From an uncultured Lachnospiraceae bacterium (lineage in GTDB: Bacteria > Bacillota > Clostridia > Lachnospirales > Lachnospiraceae), in contig CACWRR010000020.1 of the NCBI GenBank assembly GCA_902763335.1, positions 1-33,753 of the forward strand: a stretch of 33,753 bases of DNA, in the 5' to 3' direction. The translations under genes and the position numbers were made by a program. The notes beneath the pieces were generated by a model that had not been told where the DNA came from, ran no database searches, and worked only from the letters and a program-made list of their open reading frames with translations. Below are positions 1 through 7,761 of this stretch, in pieces; positions within the stretch are counted from its first letter, which is position 1; every line of letters begins with the position of its first letter.

Positions 1-1
1 T

Positions 2-478
2 CTGCATGACATGCTGGACTTTGGAGAACTGTCGGATGAAGTAACAGAACTTATACCGGATTACAAAATGGTACTACTGCAACCTGAAAACTACAGTGAG
101 AGACAGAGTAAAAATATGCAGTCATCATTAGGTGTTATACTTGGATTGCTTAATTGCGCAGAAACAAAAGAAGATTTTCAGAAATATTTAGACAGTCATG
201 AAAAGAAACTGGAATCATTATCAGAAAGTGCGATGGCAGTATTAAACGAATATTGTGAACTTAATATACCGGAAAAAGAGATAGAAGAAGGAGAAGTGGT
301 AGATATGTGTAAGGCAGTAAGAGAAATCAGGGAAGAGGCAAGGAATGAAGGAAGAAGTGAGGGAATGATAGAGGGAAAAATAGAAATCTTACACGAGCTG
401 GGCTATACAATATCAGACATAGCAGAGAGATTAAAATGTACGGAAAAAGAAGTAAGTAGAATATTAGCAACATTGTAG
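2..478 (+). CDS. Rpn/PD-(D/E)XK nuclease-family transposase-like protein, 3' part
   Basis: The reading frame is open to the left window edge (codons read L-H-D before the first Met at 11), so this is the C-terminal part of a longer protein. What remains is about 158 residues: a helical region, a charged Glu/Lys/Arg-rich segment with the pattern EIREEARNEGRSEGMIEGK, and a final helix-turn-helix-like tail (GYTISDIAERLKCTEKEVSRIL). This tail arrangement is typical of the Rpn/PD-(D/E)XK family proteins that are abundant in Lachnospiraceae. The catalytic nuclease part would lie upstream of the window, so activity cannot be judged. A good hairpin terminator follows 30 bases after the stop, so it does not belong to the next operon. 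The family assignment is by recognition only. Confidence 0.7.
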   Translation: MHDMLDFGELSDEVTELIPDYKMVLLQPENYSERQSKNMQSSLGVILGLLNCAETKEDFQKYLDSHEKKLESLSESAMAVLNEYCELNIPEKEIEEGEVVDMCKAVREIREEARNEGRSEGMIEGKIEILHELGYTISDIAERLKCTEKEVSRILATL

Positions 479-507
479 CAGAGATTTGAAGTAGTATGAT
501 TTATAAC

Positions 508-541
508 AAATGGACTTTGACAGTTTTGTCAAGGTCCATTT
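508..541 (+). terminator. Hairpin terminator after the Rpn-like gene
   Basis: A 15-bp stem (508-522 with 527-541, one G-U pair) closes a 4-base loop and starts with AAATGG and ends with CCATTT. The right arm ends in a short T-run only, so termination may be moderate. It separates the nuclease-like gene from the following promoter region. Confidence 0.65.
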
Positions 542-616
542 GTGCATTTGATGTATTTGAATTTGGGAATTTTGAACAAAATGATAAGAGGCATGAAAAT
601 ATAAAGATAAAAAATG

Positions 617-633
617 TGTCGAATAATGTCGAA
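617..633 (+). promoter_or_regulatory. Two tandem Spo0A-type boxes (TGTCGAA)
   Basis: TGTCGAA occurs at 617-623 and again at 627-633, exactly one helical turn (10 bp) apart in the same orientation. The consensus Spo0A box of Firmicutes is TGNCGAA, and tandem boxes 10 bp apart are known for Spo0A targets. They lie about 70-86 bp upstream of the predicted start of transcription for the small secreted gene. The only other exact copy I found in the window is at 23642. Binding itself is inferred. Confidence 0.55.
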
Positions 634-667
634 AAATGGCATATTTATTTTATTTATAAGAAAAATA

Positions 668-696
668 TTGACAAAAAATGGTTTTTATGATATTGT
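668..696 (+). promoter_or_regulatory. SigA-type promoter of the small secreted gene
   Basis: A perfect -35 TTGACA (668-673), a 17-bp spacer and a -10 TATTGT (691-696) form a strong vegetative promoter. Transcription should start near 703, giving a leader of about 117 bases before the ATG at 820. Confidence 0.7.
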
Positions 697-702
697 TTCA
701 AA

Positions 703-724
703 GTATTAATTATATAATTAATAC
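703..724. promoter_or_regulatory. Perfect 22-bp palindrome at the predicted transcription start
   Basis: The 22 bases from GTATTAATTAT (703-713) to the mirrored half (714-724) are perfectly self-complementary and consist almost only of A and T. The site starts right at the predicted +1 of the 668-696 promoter, a classic operator position for a dimeric repressor. A hairpin acting in the RNA is the alternative. Confidence 0.5.
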
Positions 725-819
725 AACATGTTTCTTTGATCAAAGAATAGGAAACAATGTAATACGCACGAATAGGTGACGATTTATTTGGGCATAAATA
801 ATTAGAGAAGAGGATAAAA
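725..819 (+). other. 5' leader with a second dyad
   Basis: This stretch has no gene. It contains the self-complementary CTTTGATCAAAG (734-745) inside a wider dyad (ACATGTTTC at 726-734 against GAAACAATGT at 751-760, one bulge). The ribosome site AAGAGG lies at 808-813, seven bases before the ATG at 820. Confidence 0.4.
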
Positions 820-1209
820 ATGAAGAAAACAGTAAAGCGAAAAGTAGCAGTAGGAATATTAGTACTTATGTTGTAGGTATTTACAACGACAGCATTTGCA
901 AGTAAGTCAGGAGATTTTTATTATAGCAATGGCGTAGATGCATATGTTCATGGGTATGTTGATTTACAGTCAAACTGTCTTGTGAGTTATGTGTGGTGTA
1001 ATGTCAGCTTACAGGGTAGAGACCGGGCAGCAGTAAGTGCTAAATACACTTTAAAGACAAATAAAAAGATATTGAGAAAGTCAAAGACTTTAAATTGTTT
1101 AGACATGTCTGATTCGTATGATGCAAAAAGTGGGGGAGCAAATGCTAAATTTGCAAAATTGATTATTAAATACGATGGTAAAAGTGTAACATTAAAACAA
1201 AATAAATAA
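820..1209 (+). pseudogene. Small secreted protein interrupted by TAG in the signal peptide
   Basis: Reading from the ATG at 820, which has a good ribosome site, gives MKKTVKRKVAVGILVLML, then an in-frame TAG at 874-876, then VFTTTAFA and a mature region that stays open to the TAA at 1209. Without the stop the product would be 129 residues: a classical signal peptide with cleavage after A-F-A, and a mature domain of about 103 residues with three cysteines and no other recognisable motif. TTG (Leu) to TAG is the simplest single change. It lies just upstream of an ABC exporter, a layout that recalls secreted peptide/bacteriocin cassettes such as lactococcin 972, but I do not see convincing similarity to that family. 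It could be a true pseudogene, a sequencing error, phase or strain variation, or suppressed by readthrough. A restart at the ATG at 982 would lack a signal peptide and a ribosome site. Confidence 0.7.
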
Positions 1210-1212
1210 TAT

Positions 1213-1249
1213 AAACAGGGTGTCTGATTTATAATCAAACACCCTGTTT
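1213..1249 (+). terminator. Long hairpin between the secreted gene and the ABC operon
   Basis: An 11-bp perfect outer stem (1213-1223 with 1239-1249; AAACAGGGTGT against its complement) continues into an inner TGATT/AATCA stem with a 3-base loop. No long T-run follows, so it may be a partial terminator or a processing/stability hairpin that sets the ratio of peptide to exporter transcripts. Confidence 0.55.
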
Positions 1250-1278
1250 ATGATTGTGAAAGAGGTGATATTAAAAGT

Positions 1279-2388
1279 ATGAGAAAATTATTACGTGATA
1301 AATATTCAACAATATTATTGATTACAGGTTTTGTGTTATCGTGTTTTGTTGCCGTGAATGTTCTTACAATGATGAATGAGGTGAAAAATCAGCAAAACAG
1401 AAAAAGCAAGAGTGATTATAAGAATACGAAAAACTTTGAAAGAGAGATGCCTGAAGAAATAACGGAAGACAAGATAGAGGAAGTTGTACAGGAACTTCAT
1501 ACAGATAATGGAAATGTATTTATATATGGATATTACAGCTTTGTCGGAAGTGGCTTATATAATCCGTGTATATATTTAATAGTTTCTGAAAATGAGAAGG
1601 CAGACCGTCAATTTATATGGGGAAGAATGCCCAATGAAGAAGAAAGAAGAAATAAAGAAAATGTTATTGCTGCAGGTACAAATATGAATCCATATATTCA
1701 GGAAAAAGACGGAGAAAAGTATATTGAGATTGATTCTACTGAGTATAAGGTTGTGGGAAGTTATGAGTCGTATGATAATCTTAATCAGGAAAATAATATG
1801 GATATTTGTACATATTATGAATGTGCAGATGAAAAGCTGAAACATAGTGTGGCGGATTTGGCCGTATTTAACGTGAAATATGGCAGTTCTGTTGTTGTGG
1901 GAGCTGCGTACAATAATGAGATTTTGAAAATAGAAAATGTCTTAGATAACAATGGTATAAATGAGAGTACGTATTATGAGGAGGATGATACACTGGCAAA
2001 CATTAAACAGCGTATTAACCAGTATTTTATGTATTTAACTTTTATATTTACACTCATAAACTGCATGGTTATATCAAATATATGGATAAAGAGAAGATAT
2101 AATGAATTGGTAATCAGACGTACATATGGATATGGAATGGCAGACATTATAAAACTGGTTCTTAAAGATTTAGCTGTTTATGGAGGTATTTCTATGATAA
2201 TAGGAATAATTTTACAAACGATATATGCAGCAGCACTTGGAAAAAGTATGTTAAAACTGAATTATGCAGGTGAAAATCTTTTGTTTTTTGCCGTAATATT
2301 GGGAATTATAATCATTGTGTCGGGGATGATTCCGGTCTTACAGATAAGAAAAATAGTTCCTGCATCAGATATAAGACATCAGAGATAA
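1279..2388 (+). CDS. FtsX/MacB-type ABC transporter permease (first)
   Basis: The 369-residue protein has an N-terminal membrane helix (about 11-32), a large extracytoplasmic domain (about 33-240), and three C-terminal helices (about 245-270, 293-320 and 330-352). The segment around RRYNELVIRRTYGYGMADI between the helices is typical of FtsX-like permeases. Such permeases do not form a classic channel; with a MacB-type ATPase they drive mechanotransmission, peptide export or resistance to membrane-active peptides. AGAGGTGA lies upstream of the ATG. The gene is the first of a permease-permease-ATPase set (the next gene starts 22 bases later), and the small secreted gene upstream suggests the substrate or the inducing peptide. 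Substrate is unknown. Confidence 0.8.
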   Translation: MRKLLRDKYSTILLITGFVLSCFVAVNVLTMMNEVKNQQNRKSKSDYKNTKNFEREMPEEITEDKIEEVVQELHTDNGNVFIYGYYSFVGSGLYNPCIYLIVSENEKADRQFIWGRMPNEEERRNKENVIAAGTNMNPYIQEKDGEKYIEIDSTEYKVVGSYESYDNLNQENNMDICTYYECADEKLKHSVADLAVFNVKYGSSVVVGAAYNNEILKIENVLDNNGINESTYYEEDDTLANIKQRINQYFMYLTFIFTLINCMVISNIWIKRRYNELVIRRTYGYGMADIIKLVLKDLAVYGGISMIIGIILQTIYAAALGKSMLKLNYAGENLLFFAVILGIIIIVSGMIPVLQIRKIVPASDIRHQR

Positions 2389-2410
2389 ATATAAAAATGG
2401 AGGTTTGATA

Positions 2411-3655
2411 ATGCTGCGATTGATTTTTAAATCCATGAAAAACAGGATTGTAAGTATATTGATGGTTACGGTTGTGTGTATAATTTCATTGATGCTGGTC
2501 TCAATGTCGATATACATATATGAAAATAGTATTTATTGTACTAAACAAATAAATTCAATTATGAAAGGAAAAGTAGAAAATTCAGCAATTATAGGCATTA
2601 TGGGTACAGAATCCGATGAAGAATCTGAGAAAAGTAATGCATTTAGAAAAGTTCTTGGAGAGATGCCTGAAATAAGTGCGGCAGGTTATACACAATTTGC
2701 CCCGGGAATGGACGGATGTGAATATGCCGAGGTTCAAAGAAAGATTAAAGGGAATGATGATGAGCTTCAGTATCTGTACTTAGAAAGTGAAGCCGCTGAT
2801 CTATATAACATTGAACTTGAAGAAGGACAGCTTGTAAAGGATATGCCAAATGATGACGGATTGATTTATGTTTACCTTGGGAGTGCGTTTAAGGATTACT
2901 ATTCTGTAGGTGATGAGTCAGAATGGAAAGTTACTGAAGAGATAAGATTTAAATTTATTGTAAAGGGTTTCTTTAAAGATGGCGTCAGGGTACTCAGGCA
3001 GAATGAAGTTGAGGATTCAGGAGCTTTTTTGGGAGACAAATGTTATGATACGTTGGGAGAAACGGATGCTATAATGGAATTCAATAGAGGAACGATTAGT
3101 AGTAGTACAATGCTTTGTTCGTGGAAGGACGGATATTCATTTGATGAAATGCAAACAAAGATTTTAGATAAAGCTGAAGAATGTGGAATTGAATGTGTGG
3201 TTGCAAGCATGTCTGAGATAATAAATGAAAAGGTGCGGTCAACAAAAGAGATTAATGAATATATACTGAATGTACTGGGTGTTATATTGGCAACGACGAT
3301 TGTTATGATGATATGTATTCAGGTAACTTCTATATTAAATAATATGTCAGAGTATGGAATACTGTATGCAAACGGTTTCACGACCGCGAATATAGGAATT
3401 ATGCTTATCGTTGAAAATGTACTCAAAATGATTATAAGTTGTGCTGTATCACTGGCGATAGTGAAAAAACTGCTAACAACGCTGTTATATATAATTCCGG
3501 AAGAACAGGAAGTATTTAATGATATATTTAACAATAATGTGATATGGGGAAATATCGGGGCTGCGGCAATTATGAGTTTAGCTTCCCTGATAATACCACT
3601 GATATTTATAACGAGGCTTAAACCCGTACAGTTAATAGGAGGAAATGATACATGA
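2411..3655 (+). CDS. FtsX/MacB-type ABC transporter permease (second)
   Basis: I place the start at the ATG at 2411, seven bases after GGAGG (2399-2403), rather than at an in-frame TTG at 2405. The 414-residue protein has the same plan as its upstream neighbour: an N-terminal helix (about 14-36), an extracytoplasmic domain rich in acidic residues (about 37-290), and three C-terminal helices with the FtsX-like segment MSEYGILYANGFTTANIG between the first two. It probably forms a heterodimer with the first permease. The final codons overlap the ATPase start by four bases (ATGA), indicating translational coupling. Confidence 0.8.
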   Translation: MLRLIFKSMKNRIVSILMVTVVCIISLMLVSMSIYIYENSIYCTKQINSIMKGKVENSAIIGIMGTESDEESEKSNAFRKVLGEMPEISAAGYTQFAPGMDGCEYAEVQRKIKGNDDELQYLYLESEAADLYNIELEEGQLVKDMPNDDGLIYVYLGSAFKDYYSVGDESEWKVTEEIRFKFIVKGFFKDGVRVLRQNEVEDSGAFLGDKCYDTLGETDAIMEFNRGTISSSTMLCSWKDGYSFDEMQTKILDKAEECGIECVVASMSEIINEKVRSTKEINEYILNVLGVILATTIVMMICIQVTSILNNMSEYGILYANGFTTANIGIMLIVENVLKMIISCAVSLAIVKKLLTTLLYIIPEEQEVFNDIFNNNVIWGNIGAAAIMSLASLIIPLIFITRLKPVQLIGGNDT

Positions 3656-4317
3656 TACAGTTAAAAAATATAGTAAAAACATATGATGCAGGTAACAGGA
3701 AATTTAATGCACTGGATGGTGTAAGTCTTGATATACAGGATGGAGAAATGGTAGCTGTGATGGGACCGTCAGGTTCAGGTAAGTCAACACTTCTTAATAT
3801 AATAGGAGGAATGGATATGGCTACGGAGGGAGAGTACATGTATGATGACATAAATGTTACCAAGATGAAAAATAAAGATTTACATATATTCAGACGTGAT
3901 AATATAAGTTTTGTATTTCAGCATTTTGCATTAATGAACCGGTATACAGTATATGAAAATGTTGAAGTTCCGCTTATAGCGGCACATGTGAATCCGTTAA
4001 AAAGGAAAGAGATTGTGATGAATCAGTTGGAACGTCTGGGGATAGAAGATCAGGTTAAGAAGTATCCGACACAGTTGTCAGGCGGACAGCAGCAAAGATG
4101 TGCCATAGCAAGAGCACTGGCGGCAAACCACAGATTGATTCTGGCTGATGAACCCACCGGGGCACTGGATGTTTCTACAGGAAACGAGATAATGGAGATA
4201 TTCAGGGAAATTAAAGATGAGGGAAAAACAGTAGTGATAATTACTCATGATAACGGTGTAGCGGCAAAATGTGACAGAATCCTTAAGATTGTTGATGGCA
4301 AATTGACAAAAGTATGA
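3652..4317 (+). CDS. ABC transporter ATP-binding protein (MacB/LolD type)
   Basis: All ATPase motifs are intact in this 221-residue protein: Walker A GPSGSGKS (38-45), Q-loop at Q90, signature LSGGQQQR (142-149), Walker B LILADEP (162-168), D-loop ALD and H-loop His199. The sequence class (GAL after the Walker B, 221 residues) is that of MacB/LolD/SalX-like ATPases that partner FtsX-type permeases, in line with the two genes before it. It energises export or sensing of a peptide or antimicrobial compound at the cytoplasmic membrane. With the peptide gene broken, the transporter may serve immunity/resistance rather than export. Translation is coupled to the preceding permease. Confidence 0.92.
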   Translation: MIQLKNIVKTYDAGNRKFNALDGVSLDIQDGEMVAVMGPSGSGKSTLLNIIGGMDMATEGEYMYDDINVTKMKNKDLHIFRRDNISFVFQHFALMNRYTVYENVEVPLIAAHVNPLKRKEIVMNQLERLGIEDQVKKYPTQLSGGQQQRCAIARALAANHRLILADEPTGALDVSTGNEIMEIFREIKDEGKTVVIITHDNGVAAKCDRILKIVDGKLTKV

Positions 4318-4332
4318 TATAGTATTTATATC
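4303..4332 (+). promoter_or_regulatory. Possible promoter overlapping the ATPase 3' end
   Basis: TTGACA (4303-4308), an 18-bp spacer and TATATC (4327-4332) could give the downstream surface-protein genes their own start. The -10 element is weak, and no terminator separates them from the ABC genes, so read-through is equally likely. Confidence 0.35.
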
Positions 4333-4383
4333 AAAATAATTAAAGGGAAGATATTTACAGACCTTTTTGGAATGGAGGATTCA

Positions 4384-5661
4384 ATGAAAAGAAAACTGAT
4401 AAAACTGTCTGCGGTATTAGCTGTGGCTTTTACGACAATGCTGGCATTAAATGTGAAGAGTGTAAAGGCTGACACATGGGGACAGTGGGTGTACGAAGGA
4501 AATGATTATGAGGCAACTGTTACAGGTTATACAGGTTCAGACACAAATGTAAATATACCTGCCAGTATAAACGGTAAAGTAGTAGTGGCACTAAGAGGTA
4601 CATTTTATAATAATAAAAGAATTAAGACAGTCTACATACCGGATAGTGTAAAAGTAATTGACTCAGTGTGGGGCGGTGGCTCAGAGGTTGATATAAATGG
4701 GTATGCCTACTGGGATTCATGTGACGGAACATTTGAGGGATGCAGTAATCTTACAACCGTCAAAGGTGCAAAGGGTGTTAATGCCTATGCAGAGGAGACA
4801 TTTAAGCAGAGTGTAAGTCTTAAGAGTATCAGATTGTATAATATAAGTCTTATACCGGGCAAGATGTTTTTGGGATGCAGCAGTCTGAGGGGAATAACGA
4901 TTCCTGATTCTGTTACAAATGTAGCATATTGGTCATTTGCGGAATGTACATCCCTGCGTAAAGTTTCAGGAGGAAAGAAAGTAACAGAATACGGTGAAGG
5001 AGCTTTCAGATGTTGCAAAAAGCTTTCAAGTATTGAACTTGGCAGAACAAAGACGATTCCGTTATTCATGTTCTACAGATGTAAGAGTCTTGCTGGCATA
5101 AAGATTCCTACTACAGTAACATCGATTCAATATAGTGCATTTGCATATTCGGGACTTAAGAGCGTGAAACTTCCATCTTCGCTTGAGTACATAGGTGGCG
5201 GACGAGAGGATGAGACAGACAGGGAAGGTGCATTTGAACACTGTGTGAAACTTACTAAGGTAACCGGAGGCAAAAATGTTAAAGTGTATGGTGTATGTGC
5301 ATTTAAAGACTGTAAACAGTTAAAAAGCTTTTCGTTTGGCAAGGTTACAAAGATACAGAGATTTGTATTTGCAGGGTGTTCCAGTCTGAATAATGTTACG
5401 CTTCCGTCTACCGTTCGTGTTCTGGGAACAGGAGCGTTCAGAGACTGTAAGAAGATAAGAACACTCAAACTTCCGAATAAACTCACTACTATAGAGCCGG
5501 AGGCATTATGGGGATGTGACAGTCTTAAGAATTTAGTAATTCCAAGGAGTGTCACTTTTGTAATGCTTGCGTCAGTTCCTATGAACAGGATCATATATGT
5601 TTATAAAGGTTCTAAGGCAGCAGAAATGCTTGAAGGATTGAGTAAATTAAAGTACATATAA
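4384..5661 (+). CDS. Secreted leucine-rich-repeat (BspA/LRR_5-type) protein
   Basis: The ATG at 4384 follows GGAGG (4374-4378) with five intervening bases; an in-frame ATG at 4372 overlaps that ribosome site and is rejected. The product has 425 residues. It begins with a signal peptide (KRK, hydrophobic core, cleavage about VKA-DTW). The rest is a run of about 23-residue repeats of the LRR_5/BspA type, with recurring patterns such as F-x-G/A-C-x-S/K-L and I-P-x-S/T-V. Proteins of this type form an extended solenoid on the cell surface and often mediate adhesion or binding of host or polymer ligands. There is no LPXTG or SLH anchor, so it may be released or held by its neighbours. The ligand is unknown. 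Confidence 0.85.
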   Translation: MKRKLIKLSAVLAVAFTTMLALNVKSVKADTWGQWVYEGNDYEATVTGYTGSDTNVNIPASINGKVVVALRGTFYNNKRIKTVYIPDSVKVIDSVWGGGSEVDINGYAYWDSCDGTFEGCSNLTTVKGAKGVNAYAEETFKQSVSLKSIRLYNISLIPGKMFLGCSSLRGITIPDSVTNVAYWSFAECTSLRKVSGGKKVTEYGEGAFRCCKKLSSIELGRTKTIPLFMFYRCKSLAGIKIPTTVTSIQYSAFAYSGLKSVKLPSSLEYIGGGREDETDREGAFEHCVKLTKVTGGKNVKVYGVCAFKDCKQLKSFSFGKVTKIQRFVFAGCSSLNNVTLPSTVRVLGTGAFRDCKKIRTLKLPNKLTTIEPEALWGCDSLKNLVIPRSVTFVMLASVPMNRIIYVYKGSKAAEMLEGLSKLKYI

Positions 5662-5689
5662 ATGCGGAATGGTGGAATGGAGAATTAGT

Positions 5690-6718
5690 ATGAGTAAGAA
5701 TAAAAATAAAATAAATGCATTGGTTTTATCGGTTATAATTGCGGTACTTTCAGTTCTCGGAATACAGACGGATGTTTACGCAGCAAATAATGTGACAGGG
5801 CCAAAATATGATTATAATGAAAGAAAATGGGTATACAGTTACGTTTATTATGGAATGTATCCGCAAAGGGAAGTGGTGTATAAAGGTGATTCGGCACAGA
5901 TATCTGCACTTGCTTCAAGGAATGTGCAATCATATAAAAAAGTAAGCAGGAAAACATGGAATAAAATAGTAAAGGCAAAGTATAGTGTCAGCGGGGATGC
6001 GAAAGTTGACGGAGTGAGATACAGAAGGATAAAGATGACTGATGCTACCCAGGCACAGAGTGATACGCCGGAACTTTACAGATGGTTTGACAGTTCATCT
6101 TATCATTACTTCATATATGAGCCTATAAAGTGGAAGGTGCTTGAGATATCAAAGGGAAAAGCATTACTTCTATCGGATGAGGCACTTGATGATGAAAAGT
6201 ACAATGATACAAAGGCAGCAGCACTTATGTGGAATATCTGTTGGAAAAACAGTACAATGAGAAGCTGGCTTAACGGATATACCGGTTCACAGAATGCATG
6301 CAGGGAAAATTTTTCCAAAGATAACTTTATAGATGCTGCATTTACGAAATCCCAGCAGAAAAAGCTGATAGCAAGAAAAATGGGTGGAAATGTAAAAGAT
6401 AAGGTATTTCTGTTATATGAGGAAGATGTACATAACAGCGAGGCGGCATCTAGGAGAGGATTTATTAGAGACGAATCTTATAGAACCACATGTACTACTT
6501 ATGGTTATGCGAAGGGAATATGGAGACCGAAACAGAGTGATGATCAGACGGTAATGTGGTGGCTGAATACAGATGATGCCGGAGACATGGTGCCGAATGT
6601 ATCATACTACGGAGAAATTGACAGTGACGGAAGGAATAACAATAAGGATGCAATCGGTGTCAGACCGGCTATAATAGTCAGCAAGGATACGGTTCGCAAG
6701 CTTAAAGTAGCAAAATAA
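5690..6718 (+). CDS. Secreted DUF6273-like protein
   Basis: The ATG at 5690 is seven bases after GGAG; the longer in-frame start at 5669 has no ribosome site. The product is about 342 residues, with a signal peptide ending about VYA-ANN. The C-terminal two thirds show the pattern of DUF6273 proteins of Clostridia: EPIKWKVLEI, LLLSDEALD, MRSWLNGY, AFT, VFLLYEEDV, WWLNTDDAG, and a final GVRPAIIV. Such proteins are usually secreted or surface proteins of unknown function. It follows the leucine-rich-repeat gene by 28 bases and ends before a strong terminator, so the two probably form a surface pair, possibly co-transcribed with the ABC genes. Confidence 0.75.
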   Translation: MSKNKNKINALVLSVIIAVLSVLGIQTDVYAANNVTGPKYDYNERKWVYSYVYYGMYPQREVVYKGDSAQISALASRNVQSYKKVSRKTWNKIVKAKYSVSGDAKVDGVRYRRIKMTDATQAQSDTPELYRWFDSSSYHYFIYEPIKWKVLEISKGKALLLSDEALDDEKYNDTKAAALMWNICWKNSTMRSWLNGYTGSQNACRENFSKDNFIDAAFTKSQQKKLIARKMGGNVKDKVFLLYEEDVHNSEAASRRGFIRDESYRTTCTTYGYAKGIWRPKQSDDQTVMWWLNTDDAGDMVPNVSYYGEIDSDGRNNNKDAIGVRPAIIVSKDTVRKLKVAK

Positions 6719-6760
6719 AATATTGTATATATTATATAGAAGAAAAAATTTATGGTAAAG

Positions 6761-6793
6761 TCGAGCAGGTGTCAGCCTGCTCGATTTTATTTC
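6761..6793 (+). terminator. Rho-independent terminator
   Basis: TCGAGCAGG (6761-6769) pairs perfectly with CCTGCTCGA (6776-6784) around a 6-base loop, followed by TTTTATTTCTT. It closes the surface-protein transcript. Confidence 0.85.
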
Positions 6794-6822
6794 TTGCATT
6801 TTAACTATATATGTGTTATTCT
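6794..6822 (+). promoter_or_regulatory. Possible promoter of the pan-coaBC operon
   Basis: TTGCAT (6794-6799), 17 bp, TATTCT (6817-6822) is the best match between the terminator and the first pan-operon gene. Both hexamers are imperfect. Confidence 0.35.
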
Positions 6823-6903
6823 TCACAATGAGCGGTATTCTGGAAAGAAACTGCATCAGATGATAGTGCATGCCACTTATCCGGAGAAACAGGAGGTGCT
6901 GCC

Positions 6904-7761
6904 ATGCATATAGGAATAATTGGAGCAGGAAAGGTTGGATGTTCCATAGGAAAGTATCTTGTGGATTCCGGTATTTCCGTGACAGGTTATTATAGTAAAA
7001 CCCGCGAAAATGCTGCCGCTGCGGCAGAATTTACAGGCACGGAAGTGTTTGAGAATGTGGGAGATATAGTATCGGCAAGTGATACCCTTTTTATTACCAC
7101 ACCTGATGACAGGATTGGTGACGTATGGGATTGCATTGCTAAGTATAATATAGAAGAAAAAATTGTATGCCATTTTAGTGGTTCATTATCATCCGTTGTA
7201 TTTTCCGGTATAGAAGAGAAGGGTGCGTCCGGCTGTTCTATACATCCGATGTTAGCGTTCAGTGACAGATTTTCCTCGTACAGACAATTGAATAATGCCA
7301 TATTCACCATAGAGGGAATGAAGAGAGCGGTTGATACAGTAAAAGGGATTTTTGAAAGTACCGGCAATACGGTTCTTAAGATGAAATCAGAAGAAAAATC
7401 AAGATATCATGCTGCCGCATCCATATTGAGCAACCAGATGATTGCGTTATATCAGATAGGAATAGACAATCTGGTAAAATGCGGATTTGATGAGGAAGAT
7501 GCGAAAATGCTTATCAAGCCTCTGGTAAAGAATAATGTAGATGCATTTCTGGAGAAAGGCAGTGTAAATGCACTTACCGGACCGGTAGAGAGAAATGACA
7601 TAAGTACGGTGAGAAAACATCTTGATGTACTGTCAGGTGATGACAGAGAAATATACCGTCTGCTCGGCAAAAAATTAGTGTCTGTGGCACAGGAGAAAAA
7701 TCAGGACAGAAACTACGAAAAACTAAAAGAAGTATTTATGGAAAGGAAAACGACAAAATGA
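6904..7761 (+). CDS. Rossmann/DUF2520 protein, candidate ketopantoate reductase (PanG-like)
   Basis: The 285-residue protein starts with a dinucleotide-binding fold ([10 protein letters not shown], residues 3-12) and has the DUF2520 landmarks FSG-SLSS and [10 protein letters not shown], then a helical C-terminal domain. Its ATG follows GGAGGT. It overlaps panB by four bases (ATGA), and panC, panD and coaBC follow, so all four pathway neighbours are present except a classical panE. An alternative ketopantoate reductase (PanG) has been described in Francisella with relatives proposed in Firmicutes; from position and fold this gene is the likely NADPH-dependent reductase turning 2-dehydropantoate into pantoate. 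The fold is seen in the sequence, the family name is from recognition, and the reaction is inferred from context. Confidence 0.75.
   Translation: MHIGIIGAGKVGCSIGKYLVDSGISVTGYYSKTRENAAAAAEFTGTEVFENVGDIVSASDTLFITTPDDRIGDVWDCIAKYNIEEKIVCHFSGSLSSVVFSGIEEKGASGCSIHPMLAFSDRFSSYRQLNNAIFTIEGMKRAVDTVKGIFESTGNTVLKMKSEEKSRYHAAASILSNQMIALYQIGIDNLVKCGFDEEDAKMLIKPLVKNNVDAFLEKGSVNALTGPVERNDISTVRKHLDVLSGDDREIYRLLGKKLVSVAQEKNQDRNYEKLKEVFMERKTTK

Noticed and set aside
496-690. Open frame of 64 codons upstream of the small secreted gene
   Set aside because: It runs through the terminator, the 0A boxes and the promoter, has no ribosome site, and its composition is that of A/T-rich intergenic DNA.
820-1209. Lactococcin 972 family membership of the small secreted protein
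   Set aside because: The gene layout is similar, but I could not see the family's conserved pattern clearly, so I do not assign it.
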